NCBI GenBank assembly: GCA_026000155.1 | Contig: BNYG01000021.1 | Coordinates: 1 to 45,731 of the forward strand | Source of the DNA: Bacteroidia bacterium | Lineage (GTDB): Bacteria > Bacteroidota > Bacteroidia > Bacteroidales > Azobacteroidaceae | Direction: 5' to 3' | Length of the DNA: 45,731 nucleotides | Shown here: positions 14,548-23,386 of the stretch, piece after piece | Layout of the letters: each line of letters opens with the position of its first letter | Numbering within the stretch: position 1 is the stretch's first letter | Made by a program: the position numbers and the translations under genes | Notes under the pieces: generated by a model | Seen by the model: only the letters and a program-made list of their open reading frames with translations | Databases searched by the model: none | Told to the model about the DNA's origin: nothing

Positions 14548-15680
14548 AATTAACAGGCGCCATTATCCAAGGACTTTCGGACTGTTTTATTATTTGGAAA
14601 CAGGAATTGCAGCAGGTGTTCAAAGACATTGGCGTTATCCTGATGTTTATTGTCGTTCCGGTTGTCTATCCGATTCTTTACGGTTTGATTTATAATACCG
14701 AAGTGATGCGGGAAACGCCTATGGTCGTTGTGGACGAATCGCATAGTTCGTTAGCCCGCGAGTTTGTCCGTAAAATAGACGCCACACCCGATGTACAGGT
14801 TTTTGCGTACGCTTCCTCCCTCGAAGAAGCCCGCGAATGGGTCAACCGGCACAAAGCTTACGGCATCTTGTTGATTCCTTCCGATTTCAGTCAAAAAATC
14901 AACCGGGGCGAACAAGCGGTGACAGCGCTTTATATCGACATGTCGGGAATGCTGTATTACAAAGCCATTTTGTTGGCAACAACCGAAGCCGGTTTTGATT
15001 TGGGCGCCAAAATTCAGGTTCAACAGGAGGCGCCTATTATCTATGAATCCGTTCCTTTTTACAATACGCAAAACGGCTTTGCTTCTTTTCTGCTTCCGGC
15101 TATTTTAATCTTGATTATTCAACAAACCTTATTGTTGGGAATCGGCATATTGGTCGCTACGACGCGTGAGCGCAATCAAGGGCGGTTGATTCCGGAAGGC
15201 AGTTATTATACCGGCACCTTCCGGATTATTTTCGGAAAAGCCTTAACCTACCTGACCATTTATGTTTTCGTTTGTTTCTGGATGTTGATGATTGTGCCGC
15301 ATATTTTCCACATTCCCCAATTGACGCATTACAGTTCCCTATTGCTTTTCAATCTACCTTATTTATTGGCTTGTATTTTCTTCGCGATGGTGGTGGCCAC
15401 CTTTATTCGCGGAAGGGAAATGCCGATGATGCTGTTGGTCATTACATCGGTTCCCCTGTTATTCCTTTCCGGCATCTCCTGGCCCGTATCGGCCATGCCC
15501 GATTTTTGGCGCTACTTCAGTTATTTATTCCCATCGACCTTCGGTATTCAAGGCTTTGTCAAAATCAATTCCATGGGCGCCACGTTATGGGAAATCGCTT
15601 TCGAATACCGGATGCTTTGGCTGCAAACCGGAGTTTATTTTATTATTGCTTATCTGATTTACCGGAAACAGGTGAAATAG
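14544..15680 (+). CDS. ABC-2 type permease, second subunit
   Basis: The product is a 378-residue protein with the same topology as its neighbour: one N-terminal span (VILMFIVVPVVYPILYGLIY), a large periplasmic loop (MVVVDESHSSLAREFVRKID), then a bundle of spans ending YFIIAYLIYRKQVK. It is a paralogue expected to heterodimerise with the 13393-14547 product, to which it is coupled by an ATGA overlap. It is the last gene of the efflux operon; the region after it is a remnant island. The substrate cannot be told from sequence. Confidence 0.88.
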   Translation: MKLTGAIIQGLSDCFIIWKQELQQVFKDIGVILMFIVVPVVYPILYGLIYNTEVMRETPMVVVDESHSSLAREFVRKIDATPDVQVFAYASSLEEAREWVNRHKAYGILLIPSDFSQKINRGEQAVTALYIDMSGMLYYKAILLATTEAGFDLGAKIQVQQEAPIIYESVPFYNTQNGFASFLLPAILILIIQQTLLLGIGILVATTRERNQGRLIPEGSYYTGTFRIIFGKALTYLTIYVFVCFWMLMIVPHIFHIPQLTHYSSLLLFNLPYLLACIFFAMVVATFIRGREMPMMLLVITSVPLLFLSGISWPVSAMPDFWRYFSYLFPSTFGIQGFVKINSMGATLWEIAFEYRMLWLQTGVYFIIAYLIYRKQVK

Positions 15681-15793
15681 TTTTCGGATATTTGTGTTAA
15701 ATTTTGAGATTTCTTAAAAATAATTGCTTTTTTATTCGGACAATAAGAATATTCTTATTATTTTGCATTGTCATTAAGACAAGAGCTCTTTAA

Positions 15794-15916
15794 ATGATTG
15801 ATGACGATGAGCTAAAAGCTCGGGTAGATGGTTTGATAGATGATCTCAACTACTACCTCCGGAATTATCGCCACCTTATTGGACATGGCTATAGTAAATC
15901 GGCGTTGGATGGTAAC
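15794..15916 (+). pseudogene. 5' part of a gene probably interrupted by the IS21-family element
   Basis: An ATG-started frame encodes 41 residues (MIDDDELKARVDGLIDDLNY...HGYSKSALDG) before running into the left end of the IS at 15917. Beyond that the frame only reads IS sequence. The fragment after the right IS end (18351) is in the matching codon phase, so both may be one split gene. The protein is not recognised. About 100 bp upstream of it hold only AT-rich sequence with an AAGAATATTCTT palindrome. Confidence 0.4.
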
Positions 15917-16031
15917 TGCAAAAACCGACATAAACTGCCCCCCTACACCGGAGCAAACTGCTCCGGTAAAGTTAATATTCTAAGAAGTTCAAAGTTGTTG
16001 TTTTTATTAGTTGTTTTTTTGTATGATTTTT

Positions 16032-16083
16032 ACGGTTAGGATTGGGTGGTGTTGGCTCGCCAACACCACCCAATCCTAACCGT
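16032..16083. terminator. Perfect 25-bp hairpin downstream of istB
   Basis: 16032-16056 and 16059-16083 are exact inverted complements around a two-base spacer. The hairpin lies between the istB stop and the left IS end. It would stop transcription leaving the IS, or block read-in from the flanking genes. There is no T-run typical of an intrinsic terminator, so the role is inferred. Confidence 0.55.
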
Positions 16084-16147
16084 AATTTTAACTCATTTTA
16101 AGAGGAAAAGATCGGATTATCCTCGTTATTTGGTTAATTAGAAGAGT

Positions 16148-16569
16148 TTATAAATATGGATTATCTTTGATAGATTTTCGTCTTCTCAAGGATTCCCCAA
16201 AGAGTTCTACCCGTAAAGATTGATGGACTATCCTGTCCAGCACAGCATCGGCGATTGTTTTCTCGCCAATGACATCATACCAACCCTTGACCGGTATCTG
16301 AGAGGTGATAATCATTGATCGTTTCTCATGCCTGTCCTCAATGATGTCCAACAGAGCCCCCCTGCCTTGTGTATCAAACGCCTGCAAGCCAAAATCGTCC
16401 AGTATCAACAAGTCTTGCCGTTCTATCTTTTTTAAGTCCTGCACGATCGTTCCTTTTGTTTTCGAGATCCTCAGTTGCCCCAGCAGTTTGGAAGTAGAAG
16501 CATACATTCGTACATACCATTAAGACGCATTTGGCGCATCTTCTCTAATGTTTCTTTATTGAAATCCAT
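16148..16569 (-). pseudogene. istB: istB helper ATPase, internally deleted
   Basis: The ATG at 16569 starts 20 codons typical of IstB (MDFNKETLEKMRQMRLNGMY). The frame then changes and continues as the C-terminal ~117 residues (STSKLLGQLRISKTKG..., Walker B LLILDDFG, sensor ITSQIP, DRIVHQSLRVEL). A normal IstB has about 245-260 residues, so roughly 110 residues including the Walker A P-loop are missing. The helper cannot bind ATP normally, and the IS should not transpose without help from another copy. Confidence 0.8.
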
Positions 16570-16586
16570 TGGGTTTATTTTTTTAA

Positions 16587-18143
16587 TTATTGATAATATT
16601 CTTTCCCCCTGATGTTCTCATGAGAGGGGATTTGTAACTCACTCGCTTCTGCGGTTTCCTGTTCAAAGAGAACATCTTCGCCACTTTTAAGTATCCCTTC
16701 GATCGTCAGATAGCTGTATTGTTTCAGGCTGTCTGCCAATCGACAGGCTTTGATAAGTCGCTCGCTACCCACCTGCTTATGAAAGTGCAAAATGCCACTG
16801 CAAGCCTTGTATGCTTTTTCCGGATACATATTAGTACGCAGCAGGGCGTTAATATACTTTGCCACAGATTCGTGTATATCCAGCGCTAACTTCAAAAAGT
16901 AATCCGCAGACCAATCGGACAGGTATTGATGTTGAGAAGCTAAATGTTCTTTTGGGGTCGTGTATTGATATTTGTCAATGGCCCGCAGATGGGTGGCAAT
17001 GAGTTCGTATTGATAATATATCTCTACATTGTGAGACGTGTACAACACTTTTACTTGCTTTCCAATGTACTTATAGGGAACACTATAGTTATGCTCATCA
17101 ACGGCTAAGCGGATATAGCCGGTCTTCATGACCGAAACAATGATTTGCTTCTTCATCTCAAAGCCAAGCGGATTCAAAGGCAGCAGCAGCTCTTGCTCTA
17201 TCTCTTCAAACTGATCCCGACGAGAGTACTCTTTTTGGTAGAGCGGCTTGCTGTTATGACTTTCCAATGCCCCTCTGATGGCTGCATTAAGCGTTTCAAA
17301 AGAATAGAACTCCCTGTCTTGCAACTTGGCAAAGATGCTCCTGTAAATCAGTTTTACGGCCCCTTCTACCAACGACTTGTCTTTCGGCTTATACACTCTT
17401 GCCGGAAGTATCGTTGTCCCGTAATGCTCCGCAAAGGCCATAAAATCGGGATTAACCAGGGCTTCATACTTGTTACCCTTGGTAACAGCCGCCTTCAGAT
17501 TATCCGGAACTATCGCCAGGGGAACGCCGCCAAAGTAACGAAGTGCATTTTCACACGCTTGGATAAAATCTTCTTTCTTTTGACTGGCTACCGCTTCTAC
17601 ATACGTCAACTGGCTGCAGCCTAAAATCGCAACAAAGACTTCTACCGGATGTTGATGACACGCTTGATCCCTCAAGTAAAGGCGATGACCGGTAAAGTCC
17701 ACATACAGCTTGTCGCCCGCTTTGTCCTCAATGTGCATCACCGGACGTTTTTCATCCAAATACCGGTTAATTAAATCGTTAAAACGCGAGATACTGTAAC
17801 CTTGTGGATGATCCGTCCGATAGGCTTTGTACAGATCTTCCTTGGTTACACCCTTGCTTTTTAGTCGTTTACACATATCAGGAAGTAGTTTTTCCAACGC
17901 TGCCTGACGTTCGCTCTTAGCATATTTATTCTCCGAAACGAAGAACATCTGTGCCACTGCTTGATCACTCAACCGGAAAAACGCTTCATAAGACATCCCC
18001 GATCCTCGGAAAATGTCCAAATACTTTTTTACCGTGTTTCTTGACAGGGAAACTTTACTGCTAATGCTTCGTGACCCATTACCTTGACCATGAAGCCGAA
18101 TGATTAATTTAATTTTGTACATCTCAATTTTTTTATTTGCCAT
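16587..18143 (-). CDS. istA: IS21-family transposase IstA
   Basis: The product is a 518-residue transposase. It has an N-terminal helix-turn-helix (GNGSRSISSKVSLSRNTVKK) and an RNase-H-like core with the DDE triad: D in LYVDFTGH, D in IVPDNLKAAV and E in LVEGAVKLIY. The C-terminal beta-barrel region is the usual one (RLAVDEHNYSVPYKYIG). The length is full for the family. It lies 17 bp upstream of istB on the same strand. The gene is intact even though its partner is broken. Confidence 0.92.
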   Translation of the reverse strand: MANKKIEMYKIKLIIRLHGQGNGSRSISSKVSLSRNTVKKYLDIFRGSGMSYEAFFRLSDQAVAQMFFVSENKYAKSERQAALEKLLPDMCKRLKSKGVTKEDLYKAYRTDHPQGYSISRFNDLINRYLDEKRPVMHIEDKAGDKLYVDFTGHRLYLRDQACHQHPVEVFVAILGCSQLTYVEAVASQKKEDFIQACENALRYFGGVPLAIVPDNLKAAVTKGNKYEALVNPDFMAFAEHYGTTILPARVYKPKDKSLVEGAVKLIYRSIFAKLQDREFYSFETLNAAIRGALESHNSKPLYQKEYSRRDQFEEIEQELLLPLNPLGFEMKKQIIVSVMKTGYIRLAVDEHNYSVPYKYIGKQVKVLYTSHNVEIYYQYELIATHLRAIDKYQYTTPKEHLASQHQYLSDWSADYFLKLALDIHESVAKYINALLRTNMYPEKAYKACSGILHFHKQVGSERLIKACRLADSLKQYSYLTIEGILKSGEDVLFEQETAEASELQIPSHENIRGKEYYQ

Positions 18144-18350
18144 TGATACGGTGAGAAAAAATCCGACCTTCTCGAAGATAAAAAAAGCAAAAAAAGAACA
18201 GGGAACAAAGGCTAAGGTTAGCCATTTGTACCGGGGCAGTTTGCTCCGGTGGTGGGGGGCAGTTTAAATCGGTGAGGGGGGGCAGTTTCGACTGGTGGAT
18301 AGGGTCAATTTAAATCGCTCTGGTGGGATCGGTTTGCTTCGGTTTTTCCA

Positions 18351-18765
18351 GGATAACGCTATTACTAATAATACATTATTATTCGTCTTTTACACAGGAT
18401 ATCAGACTGTTTATGCGACAGCAATGTCCGGACTCGGACCGGAATATATTAGTTTCCCATTTCCTGTTGCTTTTGTTGATTTTTTAAAAGAAGATGACCG
18501 AACGAATGGAGCAATCGACCCACAGCATCCATCTTTATCTTTCCGTTTAGATGATCCGAATGGATTAAAACCTTTATATGAACAATCCAAACCAATTGAC
18601 ACCACCAGGGAATATACTTTCCGATTTATTTACCATAGGAAAATGGATTCAAAGCATATTTTTGTTTTTAACAACAAGGAATTTGTGTGCAAAGAATTGA
18701 AATTCAATATTAATTCCAAAGGATTTGACAATATTATTGAAGGGAAATTTTATCCGGTAGATTAA
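18351..18765 (+). pseudogene. 3' part of a gene interrupted by the IS, unknown function
   Basis: From the right IS end the frame encodes about 137 residues beginning DNAITNNTLLFVFYTGYQTV and ending EGKFYPVD. I do not recognise the family. It shows regular strand-like stretches (REYTFRFIYHRKMDSKHIFV) and no membrane span. An ATG within the IS (18295) only creates an artificial start. It is convergent with the integrase and their stop codons overlap, so it was probably cargo of the same integrated element. Confidence 0.5.
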
Positions 18766-19937
18766 AAATCGCATTCAAATTTATCAATCAAAGGGTTTGC
18801 AACGGCTATATCATGTGGCGTATAAGTATCTGTAATAAGAATAGACGAATGTCGCGCCTGATCCCGGACACTCAAAATATCAGTATGAGCGCGCAACATC
18901 ATGGTTACTCCAGTGTCCTTGAGCGAGTAAAATTTGTATTTTTCCGGTAATCCAAGCGGCTTCCTGACGTGATGGTTCCAAAAGTCCCTGAATTGTTTCG
19001 GATCGGCATATCCTTCCCCTGGTTGCATTTTGGACGAAAACAAAAAATAATTTCCGGGATGGTCAAATATATTTAAATCCAACATGAGATGAATCACTTT
19101 TACAGGCAGCGTAATTGCCGCTTCTCTTCGGTTTTTGCTTTGATCTTCTCCGATAATAATTGTCCTGTTTTTTAAATTGATATTGTTAATTTTTAGTTTT
19201 GACATTTCAGCCGGTCGGATAAATGTATAAAATAAAATGTAGGTAGCGAGTAAGAAATGTTTGTTTTTGTCTTCAACTTGCTTCTTTACTTTGGTCAGAA
19301 CATCTTCCGGAAGATATTCCCTTTTTTTCTGTTTTTGCCACTTGCTGAATGTTTCGATGCCTTCTGTTGCCTTTTCTTTATGATATCCGGATTGGACTAA
19401 AAAAGAGGAGAAAGATTTGAACCAACCAAGATAATTATCGCGTGTCCGGGCGCAATTTCCCTTATCAATGTAAACATATTCCAAAAAATCTATAATATAC
19501 TGTTTATCCAACTGATATATATAGGAGATTGAAAAACGATATTGGTCATTATATTCTTTCAATCGTCGCAAATAAGACAAATAGGACGTATAAGTGTCTT
19601 CCCTGTAATAGTCTTCTTGAAATTTTTTAGTTGTCAGTTTACTGTAATGTTCGCAAGCCTCTTTGAAAGTACAATAGCCTTTGTTTGTTTCGGAGGCTAT
19701 CCACGGGTTCCATCCGCGCCGGAGTTTCTCATTAAGCCGTTTGATAAGATCAACGGAAAATTTTCGGCGCTCAATTTTATTGTCAATATAATTGAGTTTG
19801 ATACGTTTGATTCTCAATTTTTTATAAACAGGATCGAAAGCATAGAAACCGACATACCATTCTTTTCCGGTGTATAATTTCGGAGGTGTGTAGGCTATTG
19901 CCTGTGCGAGGTCAATTTTCTGCTGATTTTTAGACAT
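18762..19937 (-). CDS. Tyrosine-type site-specific integrase
   Basis: The product is a 391-residue recombinase. It has an N-terminal arm and SAM-like core-binding domain (~95-205), then the catalytic domain: first Arg in TFIRPAEMSKL, the LKDTG segment in place of the more usual HxLR box, His in ARHSS and the nucleophile Tyr372 in DTYTPHD. The LKDTG/ARHSS/YTPHD pattern is common in Bacteroidetes phage- and island-type integrases. It is transcribed away from the tRNA-Pro whose 3' end lies 139 bp upstream of its start, the arrangement of tRNA-targeting islands. Confidence 0.9.
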   Translation of the reverse strand: MSKNQQKIDLAQAIAYTPPKLYTGKEWYVGFYAFDPVYKKLRIKRIKLNYIDNKIERRKFSVDLIKRLNEKLRRGWNPWIASETNKGYCTFKEACEHYSKLTTKKFQEDYYREDTYTSYLSYLRRLKEYNDQYRFSISYIYQLDKQYIIDFLEYVYIDKGNCARTRDNYLGWFKSFSSFLVQSGYHKEKATEGIETFSKWQKQKKREYLPEDVLTKVKKQVEDKNKHFLLATYILFYTFIRPAEMSKLKINNINLKNRTIIIGEDQSKNRREAAITLPVKVIHLMLDLNIFDHPGNYFLFSSKMQPGEGYADPKQFRDFWNHHVRKPLGLPEKYKFYSLKDTGVTMMLRAHTDILSVRDQARHSSILITDTYTPHDIAVANPLIDKFECDF

Positions 19938-20075
19938 TTTTTTTTACGTCAGACTCAATGAGTCTAAGTAAAAAAGTTAATATCCGTTGTTTTGAAGTCT
20001 CTCCCGATTCTCTCCCGGTAAAACTACGCGACCTCGGATAAATGATTGTCGCATAGTTTATTAGGTAGGTGATTG

Positions 20076-20148
20076 TCGAGATAGGGCGACTCGAACGCCC
20101 GGCCTCCACGTCCCGAACGTGGCGCGCTACCAACTGCGCTATATCTCG
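20076..20148 (-). tRNA. tRNA-Pro (anticodon CGG)
   Basis: This is a 73-nt cloverleaf on the minus strand. The acceptor CGAGATA pairs with TATCTCG plus discriminator A, and the D arm is GCGCAGTTGGTAGCGC. The anticodon stem CCACG/CGTGG encloses loop TTCGGGA, giving CGG, and the T arm is GGGCG-TTCGAGT-CGCCC. CCA is not encoded. The gene's 3' end faces the integrase and is the probable attachment site of the island on its left. Confidence 0.95.
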
Positions 20149-20200
20149 TTTTTAGGCGGTGCAAAATTACAAAAAATTTGATAATATCAAAGTAAAAATC

Positions 20201-20980
20201 TTAGTTTTCTGCAATTTTAAAAAAATCTGCATCTCTCCACACCGGAAATGTACGCCGGAACTCCTGTAAAGGCTCTTTCTTGAATGTATTTATTACGCAT
20301 TTTTCTTCTTGTCCCGCTTCCATAACCGGATAACCTTTGTAATCCAACACAATCGATTCGCCCTGATAGGAAATTCCTTCGCCATCGGTTCCAATCCGGT
20401 TGACGCCACAAACATAACATAGATTTTCGATTGCCCTGGCTCTCAATAAGATATTCCAAACATGAGCGCGTGCTTTGGGCCAATTGGCTACGCAAAGTAA
20501 AAGGTCGTATTCATTCGCTTTGTTCCGGATCCAAACCGGGAAACGCAGGTCGTAACAGACAATCAAACGAATGTTCCAGCCTTTATACGGAATAATCTCG
20601 TACTTTTTACCGGGTGAAAGCTGTTTGCCTTCCTCGCGGAAAAGGTGGCGTTTGTCGGAAAAACAGGATTCGCCTTCGGGAGTAATTAAAAATCCCCGGT
20701 TGAAAAACTTTTCGTCCGCCTCTTTTGCCAAAAAACTGCCGGCGATCGCCATATCTAATTCTTTTGCCCAAGCCCGAACGGTTTGAATAGTGGTTTCCTC
20801 ATTGGTTTCCGCCAAATGTGGGGAATGGATGGCAAAACCGGTCGTAAACGTTTCCGGAAGAACCGCCAAATCGACTTTCCCTTTCAACGGGGAAAGCAGC
20901 CGGTAACAAGTTTCCAAATTTTTCTCCTTGTCTTCCCAGGCCATATCCAATTGAACCATACAAACACGCAAGTCATTCAT
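20201..20980 (-). CDS. Carbon-nitrogen hydrolase, omega-amidase (YafV/Nit2-like)
   Basis: The product is a 259-residue cytoplasmic enzyme with the nitrilase-superfamily triad: Glu in LPETFTTGF, Lys in DKRHLF and Cys in VCYDLRFP. The length and the TGF/DLRFP wording match omega-amidases that hydrolyse alpha-ketoglutaramate and similar amides in metabolite repair. It follows the acyltransferase gene by 13 bp on the same strand, so the two are probably co-transcribed although functionally unrelated. The exact substrate is inferred. Confidence 0.88.
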   Translation of the reverse strand: MNDLRVCMVQLDMAWEDKEKNLETCYRLLSPLKGKVDLAVLPETFTTGFAIHSPHLAETNEETTIQTVRAWAKELDMAIAGSFLAKEADEKFFNRGFLITPEGESCFSDKRHLFREEGKQLSPGKKYEIIPYKGWNIRLIVCYDLRFPVWIRNKANEYDLLLCVANWPKARAHVWNILLRARAIENLCYVCGVNRIGTDGEGISYQGESIVLDYKGYPVMEAGQEEKCVINTFKKEPLQEFRRTFPVWRDADFFKIAEN

Positions 20981-20993
20981 CTTGAATTAAAAA

Positions 20994-21533
20994 TTAAATG
21001 GCAAATTTTCCCGGATATTTTCCCGGAATATTTTTGTAAAATTGTTTTATTTTATCCATATCCTCTTTTACATCTCCGCTTGGAATGAAATTATCCATCA
21101 CCCCGATTATTTTTTTAGCATAATCCAAATAAGCCAGCGTAATGGGGACATGCGCTTCCCAGGCAATGTAATAAAAGCCGGATTTCCATACCGGATTTTT
21201 TTTCCGGGTGCCTTCCGGCGCAATCGCCAATTGGAAATGATCCCTTGCTTCAAATTCCAGTCGCATTTGGTCGGTCAGCGAAGTACTTCGTGTCCGGTTG
21301 ACCGGAACACCACCGATGGCTTTCAACAGGTAGCTGAACGGAAAAAAGAACCAGCTTTTCTTCATTAACACATGCGGATCCCCTCCGATAGACTTGTAAA
21401 ACAACATGCCAATAATAAAGTCCCAATTACTGGTGTGGGGCGCTACGCAAATAACACATTTGGGCAGAATCTCTGCTTTTATAGACGAATTCCAGCCTGT
21501 AATCCGGAATAAAAATGAATATAGTTTTCGCAC
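20994..21533 (-). CDS. PlsC-like 1-acylglycerol-3-phosphate acyltransferase
   Basis: The product is about 179 residues long and carries the acyltransferase HX4D motif (APHTSNWD) and the substrate motif PEGTRKK. That places it among lysophosphatidate-type acyltransferases at the inner membrane. The longest frame starts at 21626, but it would overlap the divergent glgA start, and a TAnnTTTG box at 21570-21563 puts transcription start near 21556. Hence the GTG at 21533 (giving MRKLYSFLFRITGW) or the TTG at 21551 is more likely. It is first in a two-gene operon with the amidase. Confidence 0.82.
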   Translation of the reverse strand: MRKLYSFLFRITGWNSSIKAEILPKCVICVAPHTSNWDFIIGMLFYKSIGGDPHVLMKKSWFFFPFSYLLKAIGGVPVNRTRSTSLTDQMRLEFEARDHFQLAIAPEGTRKKNPVWKSGFYYIAWEAHVPITLAYLDYAKKIIGVMDNFIPSGDVKEDMDKIKQFYKNIPGKYPGKFAI

Positions 21534-21562
21534 GAAAAAATGTATTTTCAATTTATCTACTG

Positions 21563-21570
21563 CAAAACTA
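21563..21570 (-). promoter_or_regulatory. -7 box of the acyltransferase/amidase operon
   Basis: On the minus strand this reads TAGTTTTG, matching TAnnTTTG. It argues for a downstream GTG/TTG start of the acyltransferase gene. Confidence 0.5.
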
Positions 21571-21581
21571 CAAAAAATTTG

Positions 21582-21589
21582 TATATTTG
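21582..21589 (+). promoter_or_regulatory. -7 box of the glycogen operon
   Basis: TATATTTG matches TAnnTTTG and lies 26 bp upstream of the glgA ATG. Confidence 0.55.
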
Positions 21590-21615
21590 CATCCAAATAA
21601 AGGCAAATTAGTTTT

Positions 21616-23301
21616 ATGACAGACATGCAAACGGTAATTCCCGATTATATTTTTGAATCCAGTTGGGAAGTATGTAACAAAGTGGGAGGCATTTACACTG
21701 TTTTATCTACGCGGGCGAAAACGCTTCAGGATCTTTTTCCGGATAAAATTATTTTTATCGGGCCTGATTTAGGACAGGAACACGAAAATCCGGATTTTAT
21801 TGAAAATAAAACCCTCTTGAAAGCTTGGAAAAAACAAGCCGGAGAAAAAGAAAACCTGAAAGTACGTGTCGGGCGTTGGAATGTACCCGGCAAACCGGTT
21901 GCCATCCTGGTTGATTTTCTACCTTATTATAAGATAAAAGATGCCATCTATTTCCGGATGTGGGAGAAATACGGAATTGATTCTACGGTTGCCTACGGCG
22001 ATTATGACGAATCCTGTATGTTTGCTTACGGCGTCGGTTTGGTGATAGAAAGCTTGTATCGTTTCCTGCAATTGCAAGACAAAAAAGTGATTGCCCATCT
22101 GAACGAATGGATGTTGGGAATGGCGGCGCTTTACCTCCATGACGAAGTTCCGGCGATTGCCACCGTTTTTACTACGCACGCCACTTCTATCGGCCGTTCT
22201 ATTTGCGGAAATAACAAGCCTTTATATAATCAGTTCACCCATTACAATGGCGACCAGATGGCTTGCGAACTCAATATGGTGGGCAAGCATATACTCGAAA
22301 AACAAACCGCTCTTCATGTTGATTGCTTTACAACGGTCAGCGAAATTACCGGAAAAGAATGCGGACAATTATTGGAACGGAAACCGGATGTCATTACGCC
22401 TAATGGTTTTGAATCCAATTTTGTTCCGAAAGGAAAAGCGTTTGATATGAAAAGGGCAACGGCGCGGAAAGCCCTGCTTCAAGTAGCCGGACAATTAACC
22501 GGGACATCTTTTCCGGACGATACGTTACTCGTGGCCACCAGCGGACGGTATGAGTACCGGAATAAAGGCATTGATGTTTTTATCGAAGCGGTTAACCGCG
22601 TCAAACAAGCTCAACCCGGTCATTCGATTGTGGCTTTTATTTTGGTTCCGGCTTGGATAAAAGGAGCAAGAAAAGATTTGCAGGAAAGACTGAAAAGTGG
22701 GCGACCGCAAGGGTCCGCCCCTACGATGCATACACCTTTTATCACACACGAACTGTTTCAAACTCAGTCGGATAAAGTGTGCGAATACTTGTATTATCTG
22801 AATTTGACCAATCAGGAAAATAATCCGGTTAAACTGATTTTTGTGCCTTCGTATTTGAATGGCAACGACGGAATATTCAATTTGCCGTATTACGATTTAT
22901 TAATCGGTCTGGATTTGACGATTTTTCCTTCGTATTACGAACCTTGGGGATACACGCCTTTGGAAAGCATTGCCTTTCATGTTCCAACCATTACCACCAA
23001 TCTGGCGGGCTTCGGTTTATGGGCAAAAACAGAAAAAGCAGGCGATTTGGATTCCGGGGTGAAAGTCATAGAAAGAACCGACAGCAATTATTCGGAAGTC
23101 GCGGAAGAAATTAAAAATACGATTATCAACTATTCGGAATATGATTCCACACAAATATTGAAAACAAGAGAGGCGGCGCAAGTATTATCAGAAAAAGCGT
23201 CTTGGTCGCATTTCATCCAATATTATCTGGAAGCGTACGATATAGCATTCGAGCGGAACTGTCATTGCGGGCTTGACCCGCAATCCCATGACGTCCGTTA
23301 A
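21616..23301 (+). CDS. Glycogen synthase, GT3 type
   Basis: The product is a 561-residue glycosyltransferase of the eukaryote-like GT3 family found in Bacteroidetes. The N-terminal donor loop is [20 protein letters not shown], with HLNEWMLG and TTHATSIGR near 160-195. The C-terminal GT-B half has [15 protein letters not shown] and the Glu-rich acceptor region. It makes glycogen from nucleotide-glucose and is followed by glucan phosphorylase. Two oddities are visible: a palindromic mini-element inside the frame near 22697-22724 (residues [11 protein letters not shown]), and a last ~14 residues ([14 protein letters not shown]) and stop codon supplied by a 91-bp palindromic repeat. Confidence 0.9.
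   Translation: MTDMQTVIPDYIFESSWEVCNKVGGIYTVLSTRAKTLQDLFPDKIIFIGPDLGQEHENPDFIENKTLLKAWKKQAGEKENLKVRVGRWNVPGKPVAILVDFLPYYKIKDAIYFRMWEKYGIDSTVAYGDYDESCMFAYGVGLVIESLYRFLQLQDKKVIAHLNEWMLGMAALYLHDEVPAIATVFTTHATSIGRSICGNNKPLYNQFTHYNGDQMACELNMVGKHILEKQTALHVDCFTTVSEITGKECGQLLERKPDVITPNGFESNFVPKGKAFDMKRATARKALLQVAGQLTGTSFPDDTLLVATSGRYEYRNKGIDVFIEAVNRVKQAQPGHSIVAFILVPAWIKGARKDLQERLKSGRPQGSAPTMHTPFITHELFQTQSDKVCEYLYYLNLTNQENNPVKLIFVPSYLNGNDGIFNLPYYDLLIGLDLTIFPSYYEPWGYTPLESIAFHVPTITTNLAGFGLWAKTEKAGDLDSGVKVIERTDSNYSEVAEEIKNTIINYSEYDSTQILKTREAAQVLSEKASWSHFIQYYLEAYDIAFERNCHCGLDPQSHDVR
22697..22724. repeat. In-frame palindromic mini-element inside glgA
   Basis: The sequence GTGGGCGACCGCAAGGGTCC and the following GCCCCTAC form an imperfect palindrome (GGGCGACC against GGTCCGCCC). 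It is translated as [11 protein letters not shown] in a surface-loop region of the enzyme. Its composition differs from the surrounding gene. It resembles the elements at 44690 and 44814. Confidence 0.55.
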
Positions 23302-23350
23302 ACAGCGATTAACGATGTTCATGGGATCCCGTGTCAAGCACGGGATGACA
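23260..23350. repeat. 91-bp palindromic element between glgA and glgP
   Basis: It starts TGTCATTGCGGGCTTGACCC and ends in CACGGGATGACA, with GTCCGTTAAACA and ATTAACGAT in the middle. The core at 10778-10868 has the same length and layout. It overlaps the 3' end of glgA and supplies its stop. Confidence 0.8.
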
Positions 23351-23386
23351 AAAATAGAACAACATAAAATATTAAAAATACGTATT

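Larger units (their letters stand above)
15917..18350 (-). mobile_element. IS21-family insertion sequence, probably non-autonomous
   Basis: The ends are inverted repeats: TGCAAAAACCGACATAAACTG on the left matches TGGAAAAACCGAAGCAAACCG read inward from the right. Inside both ends are further units of the type AAACTGCCCCCC and CCGGAGCAAACTGC, five near the right end, as expected for the multiple subterminal transposase-binding sites of IS21 elements. The element carries istA (complete) and istB (internally deleted). I see no clean target duplication: the flanks read GGTAAC and GGATAAC. Confidence 0.75.

Noticed and set aside
19930..20133. 67-aa minus-strand frame upstream of the integrase
   Set aside because: It is read through the tRNA-Pro gene and the intergenic region; chance frame.
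20994..21626. Long form of the acyltransferase starting at 21626
   Set aside because: It would begin upstream of its own promoter and overlap the divergent glgA start. A GTG or TTG start fits better.
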